From CAZSPL01 sp964608735 (GTDB lineage Bacteria > JAJVIF01 > JAPKYR01 > CAZSPL01), in contig CAZSPL010000001.1 of the NCBI GenBank assembly GCA_964608735.1, positions 1 through 64,000 of the forward strand: DNA of 64,000 bases, written 5' to 3'. A program made the translations under genes and the position numbers. This document shows positions 34,074 through 41,512 of the stretch, piece after piece (the first letter of the stretch is position 1; each line of letters begins with the position of its first letter). The notes beneath the pieces were generated by a model that saw nothing but the letters and a program-made list of their open reading frames with translations, did no database searches and was not told the origin of the DNA.

Positions 34074-34685
34074 ATGGAAAATGTAGAGTTGGCGAAAATC
34101 GACAGGATGAAGCTCTGGAGCCACCAGGAAATCAGGGCGGTCTTTAACGTAATACTTGAACGTTTCAACGCGGGCGGTATCACCGAAGACGACGCAAGGG
34201 TCCTGCTTCAGCATCTTCTCGTCAGGGACATGGATGGCACCACGTGGACCATCGGCTCCGAGACCGGCAAGTGGTACCGCCTCACCGATGATAAATGGGT
34301 GGAAGGCTCTCCCCGGGGACCCCTCGAAATAAAGCCCGCGGGAATTCCGGAGGCAATCCGGTGTCCCAAATGCGGAACGAATGTCCCGATAGATTCCACA
34401 AGTTGCATCCTCTGCGGGAATGAATTTGTCGCCGCGAAAAAAGCCGCCGTCCCGCCTGCGGTTACCAAATGTGCCAAATGCGGCGCATCGCTGAGTCCCG
34501 GGAAAAAATTCTGCACGAGCTGCGGCGCGAAGTTCGAACCGGTGACAGGTGTGGAAGCTGTGAAACCCGCGCAACCTGCGAATGCGGCGCCAGCGCGTGA
34601 AACGCCTTCAGCACTATGTCCGAAATGCAATGCGCGGATTCGTCCCGGCATGAAATTCTGCACGAAGTGCGGCGGTAAATTGTAA
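34074..34685 (+). CDS. Trp-module/triple zinc-ribbon protein, cassette small partner B
   Basis: 203 residues with the same plan as the protein at 30700: an N-terminal helical plus Trp-rich module (ITEDDARVLLQHLLVRDMDG, then TWTIGSETGKWYRLTDDKWV and PRGPLEI) and zinc ribbons, here three: CPKCGTNVPIDSTSCILCG, CAKCGASLSPGKKFCTSCG and CPKCNARIRPGMKFCTKCG. It follows large paralogue B by 37 bases, repeating the order of the first pair. Probably cytoplasmic. The conserved pairing suggests that each small protein binds the membrane protein encoded just upstream; this is inference. Confidence 0.8.
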   Translation: MENVELAKIDRMKLWSHQEIRAVFNVILERFNAGGITEDDARVLLQHLLVRDMDGTTWTIGSETGKWYRLTDDKWVEGSPRGPLEIKPAGIPEAIRCPKCGTNVPIDSTSCILCGNEFVAAKKAAVPPAVTKCAKCGASLSPGKKFCTSCGAKFEPVTGVEAVKPAQPANAAPARETPSALCPKCNARIRPGMKFCTKCGGKL

Positions 34686-34700
34686 TGAGGAAAATCAATC

Positions 34701-35553
34701 ATGACTGAGCCACAAAATTTCTGCGAGCATTGCGGTGCGGCGCTCGATATAAACGACCAGTTCTGCGGCGGATGCGGCATGCAGGTCGGCATCCAGCCCG
34801 GTCCCGGCGAACTCCCATCTCACCTTCACGAGCCTCCGCCTCCACCTCCGGCTCCACCCCTCGATAAATCTCCCATTGATTCAAACAATGAACCACCAAC
34901 GATCACACTACCTGTCGGAGCGCGGGCGTCCCGCCCGCCCGAAAAACCCGGACGTAACCTATCCCGGACAATGATCGGCATCGTCGCATTCATAGCGATA
35001 ATCGTCGCCGTCGTATGGGGAGTGATGTACCTTATGGACCAGGTTTTCATTTCCACGGATACGATGTACTTCCGAGGCGAAGATCTTTTCTATGGCGAGT
35101 ACAGCCCGATTGACCAGCCGAAAGCCGCATACTGGTTTGAGCGAGCCGCCGCGAAAGGAAATCTGAAAGCCATGGACATGCTCGGCCTGATGTACACGAG
35201 CGGCATCGGCGTNNNNNNNNNNCGTGAATGAAGACGCGCAGGCAGGATTTGCCTGGTACAAGAAAGCCGCCGATGGCGGGCTTCCCGAGGCCAAGTTGCA
35301 CCTTGGCGACAGCTTCCAGTTCGGCCGGGGAATCAATTCGGATATGGACAAGGCGTTCGAGCTATACACCGAAGCCGCGGAACTCGGCGACGCCGATGCG
35401 ATGTACATCCTCGGCGCGCACTATCTCGAAACCGCCAGGCTTGAATTTGACTTGTATATGAAAGGGATCGACTGGCTCACCAAAGCCGCGAAAGCCGGTC
35501 ACGAAGGCGCGCAGTTCGAATTGACCGAAATGGGAATCGACTGGAATAAATAA
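34701..35553 (+). CDS. Zinc-ribbon, membrane-anchored Sel1-repeat protein (interrupted by an assembly gap)
   Basis: An N-terminal zinc ribbon (FCEHCGAALDINDQFCGGCG), a Pro-rich linker, one membrane helix (about 92-112, MIGIVAFIAIIVAVVWGVMY) and outside Sel1-type repeats: AAYWFERAAAKGNLKAMDML, GFAWYKKAADGGLPEAKLHL, AFELYTEAAELGDADAMYIL and GIDWLTKAAKAGHEGAQFEL. The 10-N gap at 35213 splits the reading frame, but joining the contigs by a shared CGT gives GIGVNEDAQAGFAWY, a perfect Sel1 repeat, so this is one gene. Sel1 repeats mediate protein-protein contacts. It closes the cassette 15 bases after the zinc-ribbon gene and is convergent with comM. Confidence 0.8.
35213..35222. other. Assembly gap (10 N) inside the Sel1-repeat gene
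   Basis: The left contig ends GGCGT and the right begins CGTGAATG. Merging on CGT restores a continuous frame with an ideal Sel1 repeat, so little or no sequence is missing. Confidence 0.9.
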
Positions 35554-35557
35554 ACCA

Positions 35558-37084
35558 TCACACGACATCCCGATCCAGACTCCGATAATGTATCGCTTCC
35601 GCGATATGCGCCGTCTTAATTTCATCCACCCCTTCGAGGTCCGCTATCGTAAGCGCGATCTTGAATATCCTGTTATACGCCCGCGCGCTCATCCCGAGTG
35701 AATCCACCGCATGCTTCAACAGCGACTGCGCTTCATCGGGGATCCTGCAATATTTCCTTATCTCCCGCTCGCGCATCTGGCTGTTCGAATGGATCCCCGT
35801 TCCCTGGAACCGTTCGTTCTGCCGCTTCCGGGCGTCATTCACGCGCTTGCGTATCACTTCCGATTCATCCCCTTCTTTCGCGTGTTTCAATTTCTGATAC
35901 TCCACCCTCGGTACGTTGATGTGGATATCGATCCTGTCGAGCAGCGGGCCGGAGATACGCTGCACGTATTGCTTGATCTTCGAAGGCGAGCAGCTGCATT
36001 CTTTGATCAAGTCCCCGTAATAACCGCACGGGCATGGGTTCATCGCCGCGACGAGCATGAAGTTCGCCGGGAATGTAAGAGTCTGGGCCGCTCTCGCGAT
36101 AGTAACCCTACCGTCCTCCAAAGGCTGACGCATTACTTCGAGAACAGCCCCCTTGAATTCGGGAAGTTCATCGAGAAACAGAACGCCGTGATGTGCCAGG
36201 CTTACCTCGCCGGGGGTTGGGAAACTCCCGCCTCCAGCGAGGCCAGCCGGACTGATAGTGTGATGCGGGCTGCGGTAAGGGCGGCGCCGGATCAGACCCA
36301 GCCCGTCCCTTACCAGCCCCATTATAGAGTGAATCTTCGTAACCTCGATCTTCTCATCGCGGTTCATATCGGGAAGGATCGTGGGAAGCCTCTTGGCGAG
36401 CATGCTCTTGCCGCTGCCCGGTGCCCCTATCATAAGTAAATTGTGATTGCCTGCCGCCGCGACTTCGAGCGCGCGCTTCGCGCTTTCCTGGCCCCTTACC
36501 TCGTAAAAATCGATGTCGTATTTTTCCTCCACATGCTCCGCGTCGCCGTTTCGTTTGTACGGCATGCGTTTCGTGAAACCGTCGAACGCCGTCCCCACTT
36601 CCTGCAGCGTATGATAGGGAAATATTGAAATCCCATCTTCGTGGCTCGCCTCGGCGCGGTTTTCGCAGGGGACCACGATCCCGTTGATTTTATCAACGCA
36701 TGCCCGGTGCGCCATGGGAAGCACGCCGCTTATGCCGCGGATAGTGCCGTCGAGACTCAGTTCCCCCATCATCCTTATCCCTTCCATCTCTTCAGTGGGA
36801 ACCTGTCCGCTTGCGGCGAGAATTCCAACCGCGATGGGCAAATCGAACAGCGGCCCCATTTTCTTCGTATCCGCTGGCGCGAGGTTTACGGTGATCTTCT
36901 TCAGCGGGAATGCATAACCCGAATTGTTGATCGCAGCGCGTACGCGTTCCTTCGCTTCGTTCACGGCGACGTCGGGAAGTCCGACAATGTCGAACCGCGG
37001 CATACCGCTCGATATATCCACCTCCACTTCCACCGGGTACGCATCGATTCCCATTATCGCGCTTGATGAAATCTTAGCTATCAT
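35558..37084 (-). CDS. comM: ComM/YifB-family Mg-chelatase-like AAA+ ATPase
   Basis: A 508-residue hexameric helicase-like ATPase; ComM promotes branch migration during natural transformation. The N-terminal Lon-S5-like domain begins KISSSAIMGIDAYPVEVEVD, with ISSGMPRFDIVGLPD and NLAPADTKKMG. The AAA+ core has Walker A IGAPGSGKSMLAKRL, Walker B VLFLDELPEF, the RSPHHTISPAGLAGGG stretch and the Cys-rich insert NPCPCGYYGDLIKECSC. The C-terminal lid includes YNRIFKIALTIADLEG. All motifs are intact. Two terminators at 37194 and 37244 separate it from the small Lys-rich gene upstream. Confidence 0.95.
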   Translation of the reverse strand: MIAKISSSAIMGIDAYPVEVEVDISSGMPRFDIVGLPDVAVNEAKERVRAAINNSGYAFPLKKITVNLAPADTKKMGPLFDLPIAVGILAASGQVPTEEMEGIRMMGELSLDGTIRGISGVLPMAHRACVDKINGIVVPCENRAEASHEDGISIFPYHTLQEVGTAFDGFTKRMPYKRNGDAEHVEEKYDIDFYEVRGQESAKRALEVAAAGNHNLLMIGAPGSGKSMLAKRLPTILPDMNRDEKIEVTKIHSIMGLVRDGLGLIRRRPYRSPHHTISPAGLAGGGSFPTPGEVSLAHHGVLFLDELPEFKGAVLEVMRQPLEDGRVTIARAAQTLTFPANFMLVAAMNPCPCGYYGDLIKECSCSPSKIKQYVQRISGPLLDRIDIHINVPRVEYQKLKHAKEGDESEVIRKRVNDARKRQNERFQGTGIHSNSQMREREIRKYCRIPDEAQSLLKHAVDSLGMSARAYNRIFKIALTIADLEGVDEIKTAHIAEAIHYRSLDRDVV

Positions 37085-37193
37085 GATTCACTCCCGAACA
37101 ATTTCAACTATGCCGATCCACTTCCAACCTATAGGCGAAAGTTTTGGGCGAAATCTTACAGATTTCGAAAATATTTTTGGAATATTTTTTGCG

Positions 37194-37217
37194 AAAAAAA
37201 ACGGCAAGCGATTGCCG
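37194..37217 (-). terminator. Intrinsic terminator, proximal to comM
   Basis: On the minus strand CGGCAA/TTGCCG with a four-base loop is followed by eight T. Confidence 0.85.
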
Positions 37218-37243
37218 GATTGCTTAGTGTCAAACTTTTCGGG

Positions 37244-37277
37244 AAAAACTTAATCCCGCCTTTTTTTGGCGGGATTA
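37244..37277 (-). terminator. Intrinsic terminator after the Lys-rich mini-gene
   Basis: TAATCCCGCC/GGCGGGATTA is a perfect 10-bp stem with a seven-base loop, followed on the minus strand by AGTTTTTCC. It lies about 45 bases after the stop of the mini-gene. Confidence 0.82.
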
Positions 37278-37321
37278 CAAAAAACATCACTCACAGAGCG
37301 GTAATACCGCTCACTTGAGCC

Positions 37322-37390
37322 CTACTTCTTCTTCTTCTTCGGCGCAGGCTTCTTCGGCTCAGACTTCTTCGCCTTCTTCTTTGCAGCCAT
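37322..37390 (-). CDS. Very small Lys-rich basic protein (histone H1-like tail)
   Basis: Encodes 22 residues, MAAKKKAKKSEPKKPAPKKK plus KK: half lysine with the rest Ala, Pro, Ser and Glu, like the tails of bacterial H1-like or AlgP-like DNA-binding proteins. AGGTGA lies five bases before the ATG. An in-frame ATG at 37420 would add MDQNKRQVTG, giving 32 residues; I prefer the shorter form because of the ribosome-binding site. It has its own pair of downstream terminators, which supports a real transcript. Binding of nucleic acid is inferred from composition only. Confidence 0.55.
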   Translation of the reverse strand: MAAKKKAKKSEPKKPAPKKKKK

Positions 37391-37799
37391 CCCGGTCACC
37401 TGCCTTTTATTTTGATCCATTAAAAATAAGCCTTTTAAATTAAAGTTTACAATGAAGATTAAACCACGTGGCAAGCCTGCTGACAAGCTTTTTTCCTCAT
37501 TAAACAGGCAATTTTTTTAGGCGCCCAAAACCCCCGCTTCAAGGCAACTCAAAGCTAGTCCGCGATCATTAAAAAAACAAGTTATCCACAATTGAGGCTT
37601 CTATTCACTGTTACAGCTCTTTTGCCTGCATTAAATTTAAAGCTCCCTAAGAATCAGTCTCAGCAATGGGTCAAAATGTATCATTAAAACAAAAATTAAA
37701 TTTTCATATTTCTGAAAACCTGATTAATAAAGGGGAAAACGGTACCTTTTGTCCCGTATAGCTTATAGAATGTACCCTTGAGAGTGAGGATGAAACAGC
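37391..37799. other. AT-rich intergenic region, divergent promoters expected
   Basis: About 410 bases between the minus-strand Lys-rich mini-gene and the plus-strand zinc-ribbon/TPR gene, clearly more AT-rich than the surroundings. One perfect DnaA 9-mer TTATCCACA occurs at 37582-37590. An ATG at 37790 opens a 7-codon frame that overlaps the TTG start of the next gene. I see no RNA gene. Confidence 0.5.
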
Positions 37800-38621
37800 T
37801 TGATTTGTCCTAAGTGCGGAAATGATGCAGGCAGGTCCATGGTATGTCCCGAATGCGGCGCGGCGCTTAAACAACCACCCGGACCGATTCCTGTTGCGCG
37901 GGATGACGAACCCCGCCCGAGCATGCCGTGGTATATCATCCTTGGTCTCTTCCTGTTGATCGCGATTGCCGTCGGCTATATATATTCACAAAGCAACGGC
38001 TACCTGTCCGCTAAAGCGCGCCGCCTTATCGCGAAAGGTGATTATTCCGGCGGCGTCGAAATCCTCTACGACATAATGAAGCGTACCGGACCGAACAGCG
38101 AACTCATAAATCTCGCGAGCGACGGGCTTCGTATGCAAGGCGCGGAACGGATGGACAAGGGAAACTTCGATACGGCGTTGCCCCTGTTCGATGAAATCAT
38201 CCGGATAAACGAAAGCGCCGAAGCCGTTGGCGGAAGCAAGCTGAATATCCTGCAGGCCCTGGTTTACAAGGCAACCTGCCACTTGAAGTTCGCGCAGGAC
38301 GAAGGGAAATACGTCAACCCCTTCGGGAAGGAAATAATGGAAGCAGAGGATTCCATCGAAAACGGGCTTGATATCGCGGAAGAATTGGATGCATCGGAAA
38401 CACAGGAATACTTCGCGGATCTTTATTTCTTATCGGCCAACATCGATGGCGAGCGGGCCGCGGCGTTTTTGGATTTGAAGAACATCCCCCAGGCGCGCGC
38501 ATATTTAATTCAAGCTAAAGCCGCGCTCGACAAGGCTTATGAATATGGGCACTTCAAAGAGGAGTATGCATCTCTTCGCACACAGTTAAACTCCCTGCAG
38601 AACCACTTAACCGGCAATTGA
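37800..38621 (+). CDS. Zinc-ribbon, membrane-anchored TPR-like protein
   Basis: 273 residues: an N-terminal zinc ribbon (CPKCGNDAGRSMVCPECG), a Pro-rich linker, one membrane helix (about 43-63, WYIILGLFLLIAIAVGYIYS) and an outside helical domain with TPR-like units (AERMDKGNFDTALPLFDEII and similar). The start is TTG, with GAGTGAGG ten bases upstream; the ribbon begins at residue 3 and a stop precedes the TTG, so no other start works. Its plan (ribbon, one helix, helical repeats) matches the Sel1-type protein at 34701, suggesting a related role with the nearby cassette. Confidence 0.78.
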   Translation: MICPKCGNDAGRSMVCPECGAALKQPPGPIPVARDDEPRPSMPWYIILGLFLLIAIAVGYIYSQSNGYLSAKARRLIAKGDYSGGVEILYDIMKRTGPNSELINLASDGLRMQGAERMDKGNFDTALPLFDEIIRINESAEAVGGSKLNILQALVYKATCHLKFAQDEGKYVNPFGKEIMEAEDSIENGLDIAEELDASETQEYFADLYFLSANIDGERAAAFLDLKNIPQARAYLIQAKAALDKAYEYGHFKEEYASLRTQLNSLQNHLTGN

Positions 38622-38635
38622 TTGACGGGGTGAAA

Positions 38636-38652
38636 AACTCCCGACGGGAGTT
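38636..38652. terminator. Weak hairpin after the zinc-ribbon/TPR gene
   Basis: AACTCCC/GGGAGTT with a three-base loop, 15 bases after the stop codon. No T tract follows, so its role as a terminator is uncertain. Confidence 0.35.
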
Positions 38653-38771
38653 ATCCGCTTCCTCACGGTATGCACCCCGCAAGGGCTCCTTATCGCATCA
38701 CGAATGTTGGAAAATACTTCTGCATTATTCTGCTTAACAGGGATGTTTACTACAAGGGGGCATGCCGCGTA

Positions 38772-39410
38772 TTAGCGTTTATTCAACAACCTGTGGAGCA
38801 CATCGACCGCCGATGCCGCATCCGGCGCGAAACCGTCGGCGCCGATTTCGCGCGCGAAGCGTTCCGACAACGGCGCGCCGCCGACCATGATGATGATGCC
38901 GTCGCGCAGCCCGGCTTCGGTTATCGCCGCGACTGTGTGCGCCATGTTCGGCATGGTGGTCGTAAGCAGGCTCGACATCAGCAATGCATCGGCCCTTCCC
39001 GCACGCGCCGCATCGACGAATTTTTCGGGATGAACATCGTGGCCGAGGTCGACGACATCGAACCCGGCGCCCTTGAGCATCATGCCGACGAGATTCTTCC
39101 CGATGTCGTGTATGTCATCCTTTACGGTTCCGATAACAAGCCTGCCGCGGGGCTCGACACCACTCTCGGTGAGCAACGGTTCGAGTATCGACATGCCGCC
39201 GTTCATCGCTCTCGCCGCTATCAATACTTCCGGTACGAAGAATTCCCCTTCCCTGAACCTGCGACCCACTTCCGACATGCCTGAGATCAGGCCGTCGTTG
39301 AGTATCGCCTCGGCATCGATGCCATCGGCAAGCGCGCTCCTTACATTGTCGATGCAATCCTGGAGCCGGCCGTCTATTACTGATGAACGTATTGTTTCTA
39401 TAATGCTCAT
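38772..39410 (-). CDS. Corrinoid (B12-binding) methyl-carrier protein
   Basis: A 212-residue protein of the MtbC/MtaC/MetH-cap type that carries a methyl group on cobalamin between two methyltransferases. A helical cap domain (about 1-85) contains GLISGMSEVGRRFREGEFFV; the B12 domain starts RGRLVIGTVKDDIHDIGKNL, with the DxHxxG cobalt-ligand motif, and continues GHDVHPEKFVDAA and MVGGAPLSERFA. No methyltransferase gene is beside it, so it may work with a partner encoded elsewhere. A small possible frame lies just upstream; the MarR-regulated abl operon is divergent. Confidence 0.92.
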   Translation of the reverse strand: MSIIETIRSSVIDGRLQDCIDNVRSALADGIDAEAILNDGLISGMSEVGRRFREGEFFVPEVLIAARAMNGGMSILEPLLTESGVEPRGRLVIGTVKDDIHDIGKNLVGMMLKGAGFDVVDLGHDVHPEKFVDAARAGRADALLMSSLLTTTMPNMAHTVAAITEAGLRDGIIIMVGGAPLSERFAREIGADGFAPDAASAVDVLHRLLNKR

Positions 39411-39425
39411 CGATTAAAACTTGAT

Positions 39426-39581
39426 TCAGTCTTCATATCCCGGCACGGTCTTGAGCTCGCTGATGAAATATTCCCTGTCTTCATCCTTGGCGATAACCTC
39501 CGTCGCCTTCTTCGCGAGGGCAATATAGTTATCCCGTTCGCACTCTTGGGCAAGAATATAAGAAGCTGTACATTTGCGCAA
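39426..39581 (-). CDS. Possible small or truncated gene upstream of the corrinoid protein
   Basis: An open frame of 51 codons beginning with TTG, or a longer stop-to-stop frame, with protein-like composition (ILAQECERDNYIALAKKATE, then FISELKTVPGYED) and codon use like the neighbours. No convincing ribosome-binding site or family is seen. It ends 15 bases before the corrinoid gene. It could be a short gene of that operon or the 3' remnant of a lost methyltransferase-associated gene. Confidence 0.3.
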   Translation of the reverse strand: MRKCTASYILAQECERDNYIALAKKATEVIAKDEDREYFISELKTVPGYED

Positions 39582-39644
39582 GCAATACGCATCGGCATAA
39601 AATTATTATAAAAATTTGAGTGGTTGAGGAAATATCTCTTCGTT

Positions 39645-39659
39645 CACGAAATTTTCGTG
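39645..39659 (+). promoter_or_regulatory. Putative MarR operator with adjacent -10 element
   Basis: CACGAAATTTTCGTG is a perfect palindrome (seven-base arms, one central base). It ends two bases before TATAAT (39661-39666), so a bound repressor would block the promoter of the marR-abl operon. The -35 region is poor. Confidence 0.6.
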
Positions 39660-39697
39660 TTATAATAATAATCTACAATTTAGCTGCCGGAGGCGGA

Positions 39698-40201
39698 ATG
39701 GCGGAAGATTTTACGGACAAATACGGCCAGCGTATGTTGCTTGCATTGCGCAGGATCATACGCGCTGTAGATAGTTATTCCCGCAAGTTGTACAGCGAGC
39801 ACGATATTACCGGACCTCAGCTGATATGCCTTCTTGCGATTGTGAATGATGGGCCCATAACCCTCTCATCGCTGGGCAAACTATATCATTTAAGCCCGAG
39901 CACGGTGAACGGGATAATCGACCGTCTCGAGGTCAAGGGGCTGGTGGTGCGCACACGGGATATAACAGACCGGAGGAAATGGTATATCTCCCCCACCAAG
40001 GCAGGGATCAAGCTGATTAAAACCGCGCCATCTCCGATGCAGGATAAGTTCACCGAGGCAGTGAGCCGGTTACCCGAGCTCGAACAAGCCGCGATTGCAT
40101 TATCGCTCGAGCGCATCGTCGAGCTGATGGAGGTTGGGCGGATCGACGCGGCCCCGATCCTCGCAACCGAGACGACACTTCCATTCGAGGAGAAAAGATA
40201 A
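39698..40201 (+). CDS. MarR-family transcriptional regulator
   Basis: A 167-residue dimeric winged-helix regulator. Residues 30-110 hold the domain: LYSEHDITGPQLICLLAIVN, the recognition helix LSPSTVNGIIDRLEVKGLVV and the wing RTRDITDRRKWYISPTKAG. The start at 39698 has GGAGG seven bases upstream. It is followed without spacing by ablA (TAA then ATG), so it is probably the operon's own regulator, acting at the palindrome 39645-39659. The effector is unknown; osmotic or ionic control would fit the operon product. Confidence 0.88.
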   Translation: MAEDFTDKYGQRMLLALRRIIRAVDSYSRKLYSEHDITGPQLICLLAIVNDGPITLSSLGKLYHLSPSTVNGIIDRLEVKGLVVRTRDITDRRKWYISPTKAGIKLIKTAPSPMQDKFTEAVSRLPELEQAAIALSLERIVELMEVGRIDAAPILATETTLPFEEKR

Positions 40202-41512
40202 ATGCCCACTCTTACCATACGACAAAGGGAAGTCGCACAGTTCCTGCATGATGATATCAAATCATCGCGATGGCGGGACTGGCGATGGCAGATAAAAAAT
40301 AGCATCAGGAGCATCGAAGCATTCGAGAACCTGCTCGGGATCAAGTTCGACGATGAAAAGCGCCGGCAACTGGAAGAAACCATCAGGCGTTTTCCGCTCT
40401 CGATCACGCCCTATTACCTTTCACTGATTGATAAGAGGGACATTGAGAACGACCCGGTGTTCAAACAATCATTCCCGATGTGCGATGAGCTTCATTACCA
40501 CAAGGCGGATATGTGCGATCCGCTTTCGGAGGATGAAGACAAGCCGGTTGAAGGAATAACTCACCGTTACCCGGACAGGGTGCTGTTCTGCGTGAGCAAT
40601 GTATGCGCGATGTATTGCCGCCATTGCACGCGGAAGAGGAAGGTCGGAGATATCGACTACATCCCGGACAGGGAGACAATCCAACTCGGGCTGGATTACA
40701 TCAGGCAGACGTCTTCAGTGCGCGACGTCCTTCTTTCGGGCGGGGATCCTTTGATGTTGAGCGACGAGTACCTCGACTGGATACTCACGGAGCTTCGGAA
40801 AATCCCGCACGTTGAGATTATCAGAATAGGCACACGGATGCCGGTTGTACTGCCCTATCGCATAACCGACGGCTTGGTGGAGATGCTGAGGACCCATCAC
40901 CCGTTATGGATAAACACGCACTTCAATCATCCGAGGGAGATAACTTCGAGTTCGCGCGCGGCGTTGGCCAAGCTCGCCGATGCCGGCATTCCGCTGGGAA
41001 ACCAGACAGTGCTTCTCGCCGGCGTAAACGACTGCCCACGCATCATCAAGGCGCTTGTGCATAAGCTCGTGGCCAATCGCGTGCGGCCATATTACCTGTA
41101 TCAATGCGATCTTTCGGAGGGCTTGCATCATTTCCGCACGCCGGTGGGCAAGGGAATAGAAATAATCGAGAGCCTTGTGGGGCATACCAGTGGATTCTGC
41201 GTACCGACTTATGTAATAGACGCTCCCGGTGGAGGAGGTAAGATACCGGTTTCACCGAACTATATCGTCTCATGGGGGACCAACAAAGTCGTGCTTCGCA
41301 ATTATGAGGGAGTCATCACAACCTACCAGGAGCCGGATTCATATGTCCCCTGTTTCTGCGACCGCAATTGCAGGGAATGCAACCTGGTGCTTCCAATAGA
41401 GGACGCGGGGGAAGACGAGATAGGCATCGCGAAACTCCTCACCGACGCCGACGACACCATCGCCCTCATCCCCAACGGCAACGAGCGTCACGAAAGGAGA
41501 AACGGCAATTGA
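40202..41512 (+). CDS. ablA: Lysine 2,3-aminomutase (radical SAM)
   Basis: Converts L-alpha-lysine to L-beta-lysine with SAM, a 4Fe-4S cluster and PLP. The 436 residues contain the cluster motif [15 protein letters not shown], the SAM-binding [20 protein letters not shown], and the PLP lysine region [15 protein letters not shown]. It ends with a Cys-rich zinc-type tail ([11 protein letters not shown]). Beta-lysine can be fermented or acetylated to the osmolyte N-epsilon-acetyl-beta-lysine; the ablB gene downstream favours the osmolyte. It starts directly after the marR stop and overlaps the transporter start by four bases. Confidence 0.93.
   Translation: MPTLTIRQREVAQFLHDDIKSSRWRDWRWQIKNSIRSIEAFENLLGIKFDDEKRRQLEETIRRFPLSITPYYLSLIDKRDIENDPVFKQSFPMCDELHYHKADMCDPLSEDEDKPVEGITHRYPDRVLFCVSNVCAMYCRHCTRKRKVGDIDYIPDRETIQLGLDYIRQTSSVRDVLLSGGDPLMLSDEYLDWILTELRKIPHVEIIRIGTRMPVVLPYRITDGLVEMLRTHHPLWINTHFNHPREITSSSRAALAKLADAGIPLGNQTVLLAGVNDCPRIIKALVHKLVANRVRPYYLYQCDLSEGLHHFRTPVGKGIEIIESLVGHTSGFCVPTYVIDAPGGGGKIPVSPNYIVSWGTNKVVLRNYEGVITTYQEPDSYVPCFCDRNCRECNLVLPIEDAGEDEIGIAKLLTDADDTIALIPNGNERHERRNGN

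Noticed and set aside
37582..37590. Perfect DnaA box TTATCCACA, possible replication origin
   Set aside because: Only one box in an AT-rich spacer, with no cluster, no dnaA or dnaN nearby and no AT-rich 13-mers.
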